In this document: one piece after another, positions 26,806 through 36,721 of the stretch
Numbering within the stretch: the stretch's first letter is position 1
Layout of the letters: every line of letters begins with the position of its first letter
DNA from: an uncultured Bacteroides sp.
GTDB lineage: Bacteria; Bacteroidota; Bacteroidia; Bacteroidales; Bacteroidaceae
DNA: 64,000 nucleotides
Reading direction: 5' to 3'
NCBI GenBank assembly: GCA_949288715.1
Contig: CASELH010000005.1
Location: 1 to 64,000 of the forward strand
The notes under the pieces: model-generated
What the model saw: the letters and a program-made list of their open reading frames with translations, nothing else
The model's database searches: none
What the model was told of the DNA's origin: nothing
Translations under genes and position numbers: made by a program

Positions 26806-28155
26806 ATGATAAAGACCAAATATATCCTATTGGCCCTATGGACCCTCTGCAGCCTGGGCGCCTGCATCGCGCCGGACAACGATGATGACAACTGCCAGGA
26901 ATGCCGCGAGCAACAAATCCTGCTTCAGTTGGCCAGCGACAAGGCCACCACGCGCGCCGGCCGCCCCCTGACCAGCAACCAGCCAGCACAAGACGTGGAC
27001 CGCGTGGCACTCATCATCTGCGATGCAACAGACAACAGTATCGTCACCGCCAAACTAGTGACCGACTGGATGAGCAACAGCACCGAGTATGACACCAACA
27101 ACCACCGTGGCCGCCAAGACCGCGTGAAGCTGGACGAGGATGAACGGCTGGAGGCCGGTACGTATAAGCTTTATGCCATAGCCTACACTTATAAGAGTGT
27201 TCAAGACCCCACGGCCTATACCATCGCCGAGGGCACAGAGACAGCCGGATTGAACAAATATTTCGAGGGCTTGGTTGAAAACCATGCTGATAAGACATTC
27301 ACCGAGAACTTTACCCTTCACCTTAGCGATACACCGGGCGAAGAAATCTTTGCCGGCTCCATCGCTTCGTTCACCGTCACGTCCGCAGGCTTTAACGTCA
27401 CCATAGTGCTGAACCGTCAGGTGGCCGGCACCTATATGTATGTAAAGGATATCCCCTACTACGACAACCTCACCAAGCTGCGCCTGGTGCCCGCCACCGA
27501 CAACGACGGGCTGGTGCTGGGACAATTTGCCAACGAGGACATCGCCAACAACGGTGCCGCCACGAAAGGGCTTTATGTAATGAACGGGGCAGATGCCATT
27601 ACCCCGGTACAGCCTCTCTGCGAAATCAATTTGCAAGACTGGTTTTCCAATGGGAGCATCACAAAAGACGAAAACAGCAACCTTATCTCCACAGACAACT
27701 GGCAAAAAACCACCGACCTTCCTACAGGTATGAAAGTGGAAGAGGGCAGCTTCTTTGCAGGCAACTTCGTCATCCCCTTTGCCGCCTCTACCTCAGGCGA
27801 TAAAAAATCACTCACTATCCAACTGGTTTCAGGAGATGAAGGTACTGAAAAGGTTGAAAAAGAATGGATCGTAAAGCTCCCTTCCGATGACTTGAATAAA
27901 CAGCAAGGAGAGATATATTATTGGGATGAAACAAATGGCTTTGCAAAAAATGCTCAGATTACCGAATCCGTCACCAACTACTCCCTCCTTCGCAACCACC
28001 TGTACTGCATAGGCAACAAGGGCGCAACAGACGGGACAGAAGACGACAAGCCCCAATCGCTGGACAACCGGCAAGAACTGCTGCTGCAAGTCATAGCCGA
28101 ATGGGACGTCGTCTATGACATGGTGCTGGAACCAGGAGAGAATGAAAATGAATAA
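26806..28155 (+). CDS. Fimbrial subunit lipoprotein, last gene of the locus
   Basis: A 449-residue lipoprotein (SLGAC, Cys20) with a cysteine pair close to the N-terminus (NCQECREQQ) and a candidate processing arginine at residue 50 (KATTRAGRP). Fimbrillin strands are DRVALIICDATDN, YKLYAIAYTYK and LNRQVAGTYMYVKDIPYYD. The C-terminus (LLQVIAEWDVVYDMVLEPGE) is like that of other type V subunits. It lies 13 bp after the preceding subunit and ends before a structured intergenic region with a terminator. It is probably a minor component. Confidence 0.75.
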   Translation: MIKTKYILLALWTLCSLGACIAPDNDDDNCQECREQQILLQLASDKATTRAGRPLTSNQPAQDVDRVALIICDATDNSIVTAKLVTDWMSNSTEYDTNNHRGRQDRVKLDEDERLEAGTYKLYAIAYTYKSVQDPTAYTIAEGTETAGLNKYFEGLVENHADKTFTENFTLHLSDTPGEEIFAGSIASFTVTSAGFNVTIVLNRQVAGTYMYVKDIPYYDNLTKLRLVPATDNDGLVLGQFANEDIANNGAATKGLYVMNGADAITPVQPLCEINLQDWFSNGSITKDENSNLISTDNWQKTTDLPTGMKVEEGSFFAGNFVIPFAASTSGDKKSLTIQLVSGDEGTEKVEKEWIVKLPSDDLNKQQGEIYYWDETNGFAKNAQITESVTNYSLLRNHLYCIGNKGATDGTEDDKPQSLDNRQELLLQVIAEWDVVYDMVLEPGENENE

Positions 28156-28272
28156 GTCTTGCATCATACATAACTTTACCCCAAACATGGTTCCTTGACG
28201 TAGGGTAAAACCATGTCAGAGCGTTTGCTTGTGCTGTGAAGCAGAAGGCGCTCTATGTTTGTTTTGTTTGCA

Positions 28273-28309
28273 GGGGAGCATGATTTTCGGATTGTGCTCC
28301 CCTTTTTTT
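28273..28309 (+). terminator. Rho-independent terminator of the fimbrial locus
   Basis: The stem is GGGGAGCA paired with TGCTCCCC, around a 14-nt loop, followed by seven T. Two further small hairpins lie between it and the last subunit (ACATGGTT with AACCATGT near 28188, and GAGCG with CGCTC near 28217). Confidence 0.85.
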
Positions 28310-28343
28310 CGTTACATCCTTGCAATATTTAATTTATTCTTAC

Positions 28344-28351
28344 TACTTTTG
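28344..28351 (+). promoter_or_regulatory. Putative -7 box of the Crp/Fnr gene
   Basis: TACTTTTG fits TAnnTTTG and lies 29 bp before the ATG. The leader contains TGTGCTGTATAACACA, an imperfect dyad that could be a self-binding site for the encoded regulator (inference). Confidence 0.55.
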
Positions 28352-28379
28352 TGCTGTATAACACAATTGTGCAGCAGTT

Positions 28380-29081
28380 ATGGCAAAATTTGACCTATCC
28401 GAAATAGACGTCCCAGCCCTGATAGCCGACATGTGGGAGCCCCTGAACGACGAGCAAAGGGAGATTCTTGCAAGCCACTTTACACTACAGACATATAAGA
28501 AAAATGAGGTGATACACTGCGAAGGGGAAACGCCTACCCACCTTATGTGCCTGCTGAGCGGGAAAGTGAAGGTCTACAAGGATGGCGTAGGAGGCCGGAG
28601 CCAGATTATCCGCGTCATAAAACCCGTGGAATACTTCGGCTATCGCGCCTACTTCTCGGGCGCCGACTACATCACTGCCGCCGCTGCTTTCGAGCCTTCG
28701 CTCATCTGCCTCATCCCCATGACCACCATAACGCAACTGGTGACGCAGAACAACGCCTTGGCCATGTTCTTCATTAAGCAACTCTCCATTGATTTAGGCG
28801 TAGCGGACGAACGCACAGTGAGCCTCACCCAAAAACACATACGCGGACGGCTGGCCGAATCGCTGATATTCCTGAAAGAAAGCTATGGCGTGGAAGAAGA
28901 CGGCTCTACGCTGAGCATCTACCTGTCGCGCGAGGACTTGGCCAACCTGTCGAACATGACAACATCTAATGCCATACGCACCCTCTCACAATTCGCAAAC
29001 GAGAAGCTCATCGCCATCGATGGGCGCAAAATCAAACTGATAGACGAGGAAAAGCTGAAAAAAATCAGCAAAATCGGATAA
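28380..29081 (+). CDS. Crp/Fnr-family transcriptional regulator
   Basis: A 233-residue regulator. Residues about 20-140 form the cyclic-nucleotide-binding-type beta-roll ([45 protein letters not shown]). The C-terminal part is a winged helix-turn-helix ([36 protein letters not shown]). It lacks the N-terminal cysteine set of true FNR, so it is not an obvious iron-sulphur oxygen sensor. It has its own promoter box and is followed 64 bp later by glyA. Its target genes cannot be deduced here. Confidence 0.88.
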   Translation: MAKFDLSEIDVPALIADMWEPLNDEQREILASHFTLQTYKKNEVIHCEGETPTHLMCLLSGKVKVYKDGVGGRSQIIRVIKPVEYFGYRAYFSGADYITAAAAFEPSLICLIPMTTITQLVTQNNALAMFFIKQLSIDLGVADERTVSLTQKHIRGRLAESLIFLKESYGVEEDGSTLSIYLSREDLANLSNMTTSNAIRTLSQFANEKLIAIDGRKIKLIDEEKLKKISKIG

Positions 29082-29145
29082 ACGAGAGGAACATCACAAA
29101 AAATACAGAATTCACGGATTGTATCACTCAACTATCATAACATCA

Positions 29146-30426
29146 ATGAAAAGAGACGATTTGATTTTCGACATCATCGAAAAAGAACATCAGCGCCAGC
29201 TGAAGGGCATTGAACTGATTGCATCAGAGAACTTTGTCAGCGACCAGGTTATGCAGGCCATGGGCTCGTGCCTCACCAACAAGTATGCCGAAGGCTACCC
29301 GGGCAAGCGCTACTATGGCGGTTGCGAAGTGGTGGACCAAAGCGAGCAGATTGCCATCGATCGCGTGAAGCAAATCTTCGGCGCCGAATGGGCCAACGTG
29401 CAGCCCCACTCGGGCGCGCAGGCCAATGCTGCCGTATTCCTGGCCGTGCTGAATCCCGGCGACAAGTTCATGGGACTGAACTTGGCACACGGCGGACACC
29501 TTTCCCACGGTTCACTGGTCAACACTTCCGGCATCATCTACCACCCGTGCGAGTACAACCTGAAGCAGGAAACCGGCCGCGTGGATTACGATCAGATGGA
29601 AGAAATTGCCTTGCGCGAACGGCCTAAGATGATTATCGGCGGCGGCTCGGCCTACTCCCGCGAATGGGACTACAAACGTATGCGCGAAATAGCCGACAAG
29701 GTGGGCGCCATACTGATGATAGACATGGCACACCCTGCCGGACTGATTGCCGCCGGCTTGCTGGACAACCCGGTGAAGTATGCACACATCGTCACCTCTA
29801 CCACCCACAAGACATTGCGCGGCCCGCGTGGCGGTATCATCCTGATGGGTAAAGACTTCCCCAATCCCTGGGGCAAGAAGACACCGAAAGGCGAAGTGAA
29901 GATGATGTCGCAGTTGCTGGACTCTGCCGTATTCCCCGGCATACAGGGCGGACCGCTGGAACACGTCATCGCCGCCAAGGCCGTGGCTTTCGGCGAAATT
30001 CTGCAACCGGAGTGGAAAGAATACGCCATGCAGGTGAAGAAAAATGCTGCCACCCTGGCACAAGCCTTGATGGATCGCGGCTTCACCATCGTGAGCGGCG
30101 GCACGGACAACCACTCCATGCTGGTAGACCTGCGCAGCAAGTATCCCGACCTGACGGGCAAAGTGGCAGAAAAGGCATTAGTATCGGCCGACATCACGGT
30201 AAACAAAAACATGGTGCCCTTCGATTCGCGCTCTGCCTTCCAGACTTCGGGCATCCGCCTGGGCACGCCTGCCATCACTACACGCGGCGCCAAGGAAGAC
30301 TTGATGCTGGAGATTGCCGACATGATTGAAACCGTCCTGTCGAACGTAGAGAATGAAAGCGTCATTGCAAAAGTACGCGCCCATGTCAATGAGTTGATGA
30401 AAAGGTATCCGCTGTTTGCATACTAA
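29146..30426 (+). CDS. glyA: Serine hydroxymethyltransferase
   Basis: Interconverts serine and glycine using tetrahydrofolate and PLP, and supplies one-carbon units. The start at 29146 ([14 protein letters not shown]) gives 426 residues; an upstream in-frame ATG at 29119 would add nine residues without family support. Landmarks are [30 protein letters not shown], the PLP-binding Lys222 in [14 protein letters not shown], and the C-terminal [13 protein letters not shown]. It is followed by a strong terminator. Confidence 0.97.
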   Translation: MKRDDLIFDIIEKEHQRQLKGIELIASENFVSDQVMQAMGSCLTNKYAEGYPGKRYYGGCEVVDQSEQIAIDRVKQIFGAEWANVQPHSGAQANAAVFLAVLNPGDKFMGLNLAHGGHLSHGSLVNTSGIIYHPCEYNLKQETGRVDYDQMEEIALRERPKMIIGGGSAYSREWDYKRMREIADKVGAILMIDMAHPAGLIAAGLLDNPVKYAHIVTSTTHKTLRGPRGGIILMGKDFPNPWGKKTPKGEVKMMSQLLDSAVFPGIQGGPLEHVIAAKAVAFGEILQPEWKEYAMQVKKNAATLAQALMDRGFTIVSGGTDNHSMLVDLRSKYPDLTGKVAEKALVSADITVNKNMVPFDSRSAFQTSGIRLGTPAITTRGAKEDLMLEIADMIETVLSNVENESVIAKVRAHVNELMKRYPLFAY

Positions 30427-30458
30427 TATATAATGGTAATAGCATCTTTAGTCGCTAT

Positions 30459-30485
30459 AGCCCCGGCTCAGTCCGGGGCTTTTTT
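30459..30485 (+). terminator. Rho-independent terminator after glyA
   Basis: The stem AGCCCCGG with CCGGGGCT encloses a 6-nt loop and is followed by a T-run, 32 bp after the glyA stop. Confidence 0.9.
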
Positions 30486-30534
30486 CTCTTAAACGAACTT
30501 TCTTCATTAACCAACCATTATCTTTTCAAACGTC

Positions 30535-30858
30535 ATGCAAAGCAATCTTAACGCAGCGCAGCAGTACAAAGGACGCTACGACATCATGCAAAACGACAAA
30601 GGACAACTATTAATCATTATTGACTATCATGAAAGCGCTCCCTACATGCCCAGGCTGGTGCACGACGGGGGAACAAAAGCCCTACTCTACCGCAACCGAG
30701 ACTGTGCCATGACAATAGACGAACTTCAACTTGAAGCAGCCAAAGCCTTGGCGGCAGCCGAGGAAGTACTCATTGCCGAGATTCAAGAAGACGACGTGGC
30801 ACGCGAATACAAAGTACCCGTCCGTCATGTAAAGTCATTGGCTGCATTGACAAAGTAG
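30535..30858 (+). CDS. Conserved-looking hypothetical protein upstream of groES
   Basis: A 107-residue soluble protein without a signal peptide or membrane segment. I do not recognise the family. It has a short beta-like start (GQLLIIIDYHESAPYMPRLV), then an alanine-rich helix (LQLEAAKALAAAEEVLIAEI) and a basic end. It starts 50 bp after the glyA terminator and ends just before the groES promoter region. Good codon use and a clean start support a real gene. Confidence 0.65.
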   Translation: MQSNLNAAQQYKGRYDIMQNDKGQLLIIIDYHESAPYMPRLVHDGGTKALLYRNRDCAMTIDELQLEAAKALAAAEEVLIAEIQEDDVAREYKVPVRHVKSLAALTK

Positions 30859-30865
30859 CGCCATT

Positions 30866-30886
30866 TTGGCAGAGATGGTCTGCCAA
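30866..30886. promoter_or_regulatory. Perfect inverted repeat before groES, possible heat-shock operator
   Basis: TTGGCAGA and TCTGCCAA form a perfect 8-bp dyad around GATGG. Directly after it, AATCTTTGC (from 30885) resembles a -7 box, and TTTTGG at 30864 is about 20 bp upstream, so the dyad would lie between the two promoter elements. It is not CIRCE (TTAGCACTC-N9-GAGTGCTAA). An operator for an unknown repressor is an inference. Confidence 0.5.
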
Positions 30887-30993
30887 TCTTTGCAGTTACG
30901 GGTTTGGCACGGTTTTCGTTTAGGTCATTGTGCTTGGCTGAACAAGCAAAACAAGACAAATCAATAATGTATAACGTATAAATAGAAATGACT

Positions 30994-31266
30994 ATGAACA
31001 TTAAACCATTGGCAGACCGAGTACTGATACTCCCTGCACCCGCAGAAGAAAAAACCATCGGCGGCATTATCATTCCGGACACCGCTAAAGAAAAACCCTT
31101 GAAAGGTGAAGTCATTGCAGCCGGTAACGGCACGAAAGACGAAGAAATGGTATTGAAGGCAGGCGACCACGTGCTGTATGGCAAATATGCTGGCACGGAA
31201 ATCGAACTGGATGGCACGAAATACCTCATCATGCGTCAGAGCGACGTGCTCGCCGTACTGGGATAA
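30994..31266 (+). CDS. groES: Co-chaperonin GroES
   Basis: A 90-residue lid protein for the GroEL folding chamber. The start at ATG 30994 ([20 protein letters not shown]) matches Bacteroides GroES; an ATG two codons upstream is less likely. The mobile loop region ([18 protein letters not shown]) and the C-terminal [15 protein letters not shown] are typical. It is followed 44 bp later by groEL, forming the usual bicistronic operon. Confidence 0.97.
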   Translation: MNIKPLADRVLILPAPAEEKTIGGIIIPDTAKEKPLKGEVIAAGNGTKDEEMVLKAGDHVLYGKYAGTEIELDGTKYLIMRQSDVLAVLG

Positions 31267-31298
31267 ACTGAACGACTATCGTATAACATTATTATTAA

Positions 31299-32945
<1,647 letters not shown>

Positions 32946-32986
32946 TCCATCGCTTTCCCCAGAAGTACTTACATACCACATGAAAC

Positions 32987-33021
32987 AGCCGCGGCCCTCG
33001 ACAAAAAGAGGTGTCGCGGCT
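32987..33021 (+). terminator. Terminator-like hairpin after groEL
   Basis: AGCCGCGGCCCTC pairs imperfectly with GAGGTGTCGCGGCT, followed by TTGTTT. The TTTG after it is also the candidate -33 element of the next gene. Confidence 0.7.
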
Positions 33022-33052
33022 TTGTTTATCCGAAAAAAGATTTCTACTTTTG
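33021..33052 (+). promoter_or_regulatory. Promoter of the threonine aldolase gene
   Basis: TTTG (33021-33024), 20 bp, then TACTTTTG (33045-33052): a full match to the Bacteroides -33/-7 pattern. The start codon is at 33210, giving a leader of about 150 nt. Confidence 0.7.
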
Positions 33053-33074
33053 CGGAAGCCCTCGGCAGGCAGCG

Positions 33075-33164
33075 GGAAAAATCCGCGCGGGTAGTTATTG
33101 CTATCCGGGCGGGTAGCCTGAACCGCCCGCGCGGGTAATGAGAGCTACCCCCGCGGATTTTTCC
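33075..33164 (+). other. Structured leader element before the threonine aldolase gene
   Basis: The outer arms GGAAAAATCCGCGCGGGTAG (33075-33094) and its near-perfect inverse (33145-33164, 19 of 20 matching) enclose two smaller hairpins. These are GCTATCC-GGGC-GGGTAGC (33100-33117) and CCGC-CCGC-GCGG (33123-33134). Together they would fold as a three-way junction in the mRNA leader. No known riboswitch fits by eye. A palindromic DNA repeat that happens to lie in the leader is the alternative. Confidence 0.5.
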
Positions 33165-33209
33165 GACCGCATGGGAAGAGACATTTAAAACGACAAAAAT
33201 AAACGATAA

Positions 33210-34229
33210 ATGAGAAGCTTTGCATCAGACAACAACTCGGGCGTGCACCCCTTGGTAATGGAGGCCTTGGCGGCTGCCAACCGCGACCACGCCATAGGCT
33301 ATGGCGACGACCCTTGGACGGAGGAGGCCGTGGCACGGCTGCGGGAAGCCTTCGGCGCGGACTGCGAACCGCTGTTCACCTTCAACGGAACGGGTAGCAA
33401 CGCCGTGGCCCTCCAGCTATGCACTCGCCCCTACCACTTGATTCTTTGTGCAGAAACAGCCCACATCTATGTGGACGAATGCGGCTCGCCTGCCAGAATG
33501 ACAGGCTGCCAAATCCGCCCCATCGCCACGCCCGACGGTAAACTGACACCGGACTTGCTGCGCCCCCACCTGCACGGTTTCGGCGACCAGCACCACTCGC
33601 AGCCGGGCGCCATCTACCTCTCCCAATGCACCGAGCTGGGTACCATCTACAAGCCCGACGAACTGAAAGCGCTGACCGCCCTGGCCCACCAGCACGGACT
33701 CTACGTCCACATGGACGGCGCCCGCCTGGCCAATGCCTGCGCAGCCCTGGGCATATCGCTCAAGGGGCTGACCGTGGATTGCGGCATCGACGTGCTGAGC
33801 TTCGGCGGCACCAAGAACGGGCTGATGCTGGGCGAAAGCGTCATCGTCTTTAACCCGGCCTTAAAGCCCGGAGCACGCCACATCCGCAAGCAGTCCGCCC
33901 AGCTGGCTTCCAAGATGCGCTACCTGTCGTGCCAGTTCACAGCCTACCTGAAGGACGACCTTTGGCTGAAAAACGCCCGTCATGCCAACTACATGGCGCA
34001 ACTGCTGCACGACGGCTTGAAGAAACTGCCCGGCATACACTTCACGCAGCCCGCAGAAAGCAACCAGCTATTCCTCACCATGCCGCGCGCCGCCATCGAC
34101 GAATTGCAGAAAGACTACTTCTTCTACTTCTGGAACGAGGCAGCCAATGAAATACGGCTGGTCACCTCGTTCGACACTACGGAGCAGGACATCGACAACC
34201 TGTTGCAGGCAGTAGAAAAGCTGGTATAA
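33210..34229 (+). CDS. Low-specificity L-threonine aldolase
   Basis: A PLP enzyme that splits threonine or allo-threonine into glycine and acetaldehyde. The 339-residue sequence has the family start (MRSFASDNNSGVHPLVMEAL), the GYGDDPWTEEA substrate loop, ETAHIYVDECG, HMDGARLANACAALG, and the PLP lysine (Lys202) in SFGGTKNGLMLGE. It could feed glycine metabolism together with glyA, but it has its own promoter and a long structured leader. Confidence 0.92.
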   Translation: MRSFASDNNSGVHPLVMEALAAANRDHAIGYGDDPWTEEAVARLREAFGADCEPLFTFNGTGSNAVALQLCTRPYHLILCAETAHIYVDECGSPARMTGCQIRPIATPDGKLTPDLLRPHLHGFGDQHHSQPGAIYLSQCTELGTIYKPDELKALTALAHQHGLYVHMDGARLANACAALGISLKGLTVDCGIDVLSFGGTKNGLMLGESVIVFNPALKPGARHIRKQSAQLASKMRYLSCQFTAYLKDDLWLKNARHANYMAQLLHDGLKKLPGIHFTQPAESNQLFLTMPRAAIDELQKDYFFYFWNEAANEIRLVTSFDTTEQDIDNLLQAVEKLV

Positions 34230-34250
34230 GCCATTAGGCTGGCTTATGCC
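34223..34250 (+). terminator. Hairpin overlapping the threonine aldolase stop codon
   Basis: GGTATAAGCCA and TGGCTTATGCC pair as an 11-bp stem around TTAGGC. The stem contains the stop codon. No T-run follows, so it may be an attenuator or mRNA-stability hairpin before cbpA. Confidence 0.5.
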
Positions 34251-34291
34251 ATTTCACACAAACCCAAGACCTAAAAAGAAAGGACAACATC

Positions 34292-35239
34292 ATGGCATAC
34301 ATAGACTACTACAAGGTACTCGGCGTAGACAAATCGGCTTCGCAGGACGACATTAAGAAGGCGTTCCGCCAGCTGGCACGCAAGTACCACCCCGACCTAA
34401 ACCCCAATGACCCCAGTGCCAAAGAAAAGTTCCAGGCCATCAACGAAGCCAACGAGGTATTGAGCGACCCCGAAAAACGTAAGAAGTATGACGAATATGG
34501 CGAGCACTGGAAGCACGCCGACGAGTTTGAGGCCCAGAAGCGTGCCAGCCAGCAGGCCGGAGGTGGCTTCGGAGGCTTCCAAGGCTTCAACACCGATGGG
34601 CAGGGCACTTACTGGTACTCGTCCGACGGACAGCAATTCACGGGCGGAAGCGAGGGCGGATTCTCCGACTTCTTCGAGCAACTGTTCGGCCACCGCTCAC
34701 GCCGCAGCAGCCGTGGAGCCAATGCCGGATTCCGCGGGCAAGACTACCAGGCCGAACTGGAACTCACCCTGCGCGAGGCGGCCCAGACGCACAAGCAAGT
34801 GCTCACCGTGGGCGACAAGCAGGTGCGCATCACCATCCCGGCCGGCGTGGCCAACGGGCAAGTCATCAAGCTGAAAGGCTACGGTGCCCCCGGTGCCAAC
34901 GGCGGGCCGGCAGGCGACTTGTACATCACCTTCGTCATCCCCGACGACCCCATGTTCAAGCGGCTGGGCGACGACCTCTACGTAGACGTCAACACCGACA
35001 TGTACACCGCCATACTGGGTGGCGAACAACTGGTAAACACGCTGGACGGACAAGTGAAGCTGAAGGTAAAGCCCGGCACGCAGAACGGCACCAAGGTGCG
35101 CCTGAAGGGCAAAGGCTTCCCGGTGTACAAGAAAGAAGACGAGCAGGGCGACCTGATTGTGACCTACCACGTCACGTTACCCACCAACCTCACGGAGCAA
35201 CAGAAAGACCTGCTGCGCAAAATACAAAGTATGAACTAA
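34292..35239 (+). CDS. cbpA: DnaJ-family co-chaperone CbpA-like
   Basis: A 315-residue J-domain co-chaperone that would stimulate a DnaK ATPase. Residues 1-70 are a J domain with His33-Pro34-Asp35 in [11 protein letters not shown] Gly/Phe-rich linker follows ([14 protein letters not shown]). Two beta-rich substrate-binding domains occupy the rest ([39 protein letters not shown]). There is no zinc-finger Cys repeat, so it is CbpA/DnaJ class II rather than DnaJ. The CbpM-like gene follows 12 bp later, as in cbpAM operons. Confidence 0.92.
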   Translation: MAYIDYYKVLGVDKSASQDDIKKAFRQLARKYHPDLNPNDPSAKEKFQAINEANEVLSDPEKRKKYDEYGEHWKHADEFEAQKRASQQAGGGFGGFQGFNTDGQGTYWYSSDGQQFTGGSEGGFSDFFEQLFGHRSRRSSRGANAGFRGQDYQAELELTLREAAQTHKQVLTVGDKQVRITIPAGVANGQVIKLKGYGAPGANGGPAGDLYITFVIPDDPMFKRLGDDLYVDVNTDMYTAILGGEQLVNTLDGQVKLKVKPGTQNGTKVRLKGKGFPVYKKEDEQGDLIVTYHVTLPTNLTEQQKDLLRKIQSMN

Positions 35240-35251
35240 AACTGAAACGCC

Positions 35252-35551
35252 ATGCAAAACGAATTAATCATAGTCAGCGAATATTGCGACAAATGCCACA
35301 TTGAGCCCCAGTTCATCGACATGCTGCAAGAAGGAGGACTTATCGACATTCTGACCCAAGACGACGGCACTCGCTACCTCACCACGGACGAACTGCCCGA
35401 CGTGGAGCGCTACAGCCGCCTGTACTACGACCTCGACATCAACATGGAAGGCATCGATGCCATCCGCCACCTGCTGGAGCGCATGGGCGAAATGCAGCGT
35501 GAGATAAACTACTTGCGCAACCGGCTGCGCCTGTTCGACGTAGAGTTTTAA
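35252..35551 (+). CDS. CbpM-like chaperone modulator
   Basis: A 99-residue protein of the CbpM type, with a MerR-like fold that binds the J domain of CbpA and inhibits it. Features are EYCDKCHIEPQFIDMLQEGG, then VERYSRLYYDLDINMEGIDA, then a C-terminal coiled helix (IRHLLERMGEMQREINYLRN). The short distance to cbpA and the family match agree. The cysteine pair (CDKC) near the N-terminus is notable but its role is unknown. Confidence 0.85.
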   Translation: MQNELIIVSEYCDKCHIEPQFIDMLQEGGLIDILTQDDGTRYLTTDELPDVERYSRLYYDLDINMEGIDAIRHLLERMGEMQREINYLRNRLRLFDVEF

Positions 35552-35569
35552 CGCAACGCTTCCCACATT

Positions 35570-36721
35570 ATGAAGGTACACAACATACTCAAGCTATCAG
35601 CCATCGTCGGCACCGTGCTGGCGGTGGCTGTTTTGTGCCTACCCCATTATGCCCGCCAAGCGTTGATACACCTCATGCCCGTCATCGATGACCTGGACAC
35701 CTTTGAAAAAGACACCGTCTGCCACAACCCCGATGACGTGTGGCAATGGCCGCTTGCCGAGCGTTACAACAGCTACCGGCTATCTGCTGAAGACAAGGCG
35801 TATCTGGACAGCCTGGGCACTGTGTCGTTCCTCGTCATCCGGCACGACAGCCTGCTCTTCGAGGACTACCGCAACGAGTGGAACGACACGCTGACGTCCA
35901 ACATCTACTCCGCCACCAAGACCATCATGGGGCTGCTGACCGGTATTGCACTCGACGAAGGGGCCATCCGCAGCCTGGACGACCCGGTCAGCCGGTACAT
36001 CCCTGCCTACACCAAAGGCATGCAGGCACAAGTCACCCTCCGCCACCTGCTCACCATGAGCGCCGGCATGGATTGGGACGAAGCCTATGCCTCACTCTTT
36101 TCCGTCACCACCCACGGCTACTATGGCAACGACCTCTACGACTTGGTCACCAATCTGGCTGTAAACGAGGAGCCCGGCGTGCAATACTCTTACCGCAGTG
36201 GCGAAACTCAGTTGCTGGCCTTCGTCCTCGAAGCCGCCACGGGCCAAACCCTCAGCCACTATGCGCAAGAGAAACTGTGGAAACCCCTGCAGGCCGAACG
36301 CGATGCCTACTGGCTGCTCGACAAGAAGAATGGAGACGAAAAAGCCTTCTGCTGCTTCCACACCACGGCGCGAGACGTGGCACGCCTGGGCCGCCTGCTG
36401 CTGCACCACGGTAACTGGCACGGGCGGCAACTCGTATCGCGCCGCTACATGGACGAGATGCTGCGCCCCGCCTCTTACCTGAAAGACCAATGGGGGCGCG
36501 ACTCTCTGAGTTATTACGGCCTGCAGACGTGGCTTTTCCCTTACCGGGGCGACACCATCCCCTGCATGAGGGGCATGCTGGGCCAATACATCTTTGCCTT
36601 GCCCTCGGAAGACGCCATCGTGGTGCGCCTGGGCAAGAAGCGACACGACGTATACGACGGCCCGTTCACCGTGGACATGACACGCTACCTCGACCTTGCC
36701 ATGAAGGTACTGGGCGATTAA
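35570..36721 (+). CDS. Membrane-anchored serine hydrolase (class C beta-lactamase fold)
   Basis: A 383-residue protein with one N-terminal membrane segment (residues about 9-24) and a periplasmic beta-lactamase/penicillin-binding domain. The catalytic SxxK is Ser114-Ala-Thr-Lys117 (IYSATKTIMGLL). The second motif is YSYRSGETQ near residue 207 in place of YxN. The substrate is not predictable; such proteins may be esterases or D-aminopeptidases. The start lies 18 bp after the CbpM-like gene. The gene abuts the convergent TlpA-like gene with no base between the stop codons and no terminator. Confidence 0.85.
   Translation: MKVHNILKLSAIVGTVLAVAVLCLPHYARQALIHLMPVIDDLDTFEKDTVCHNPDDVWQWPLAERYNSYRLSAEDKAYLDSLGTVSFLVIRHDSLLFEDYRNEWNDTLTSNIYSATKTIMGLLTGIALDEGAIRSLDDPVSRYIPAYTKGMQAQVTLRHLLTMSAGMDWDEAYASLFSVTTHGYYGNDLYDLVTNLAVNEEPGVQYSYRSGETQLLAFVLEAATGQTLSHYAQEKLWKPLQAERDAYWLLDKKNGDEKAFCCFHTTARDVARLGRLLLHHGNWHGRQLVSRRYMDEMLRPASYLKDQWGRDSLSYYGLQTWLFPYRGDTIPCMRGMLGQYIFALPSEDAIVVRLGKKRHDVYDGPFTVDMTRYLDLAMKVLGD

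Noticed and set aside
30866-30900. CIRCE element or sigma-54 promoter before groES
   Set aside because: The dyad does not match TTAGCACTC-N9-GAGTGCTAA, and the GG to GC distance does not fit a -24/-12 promoter.
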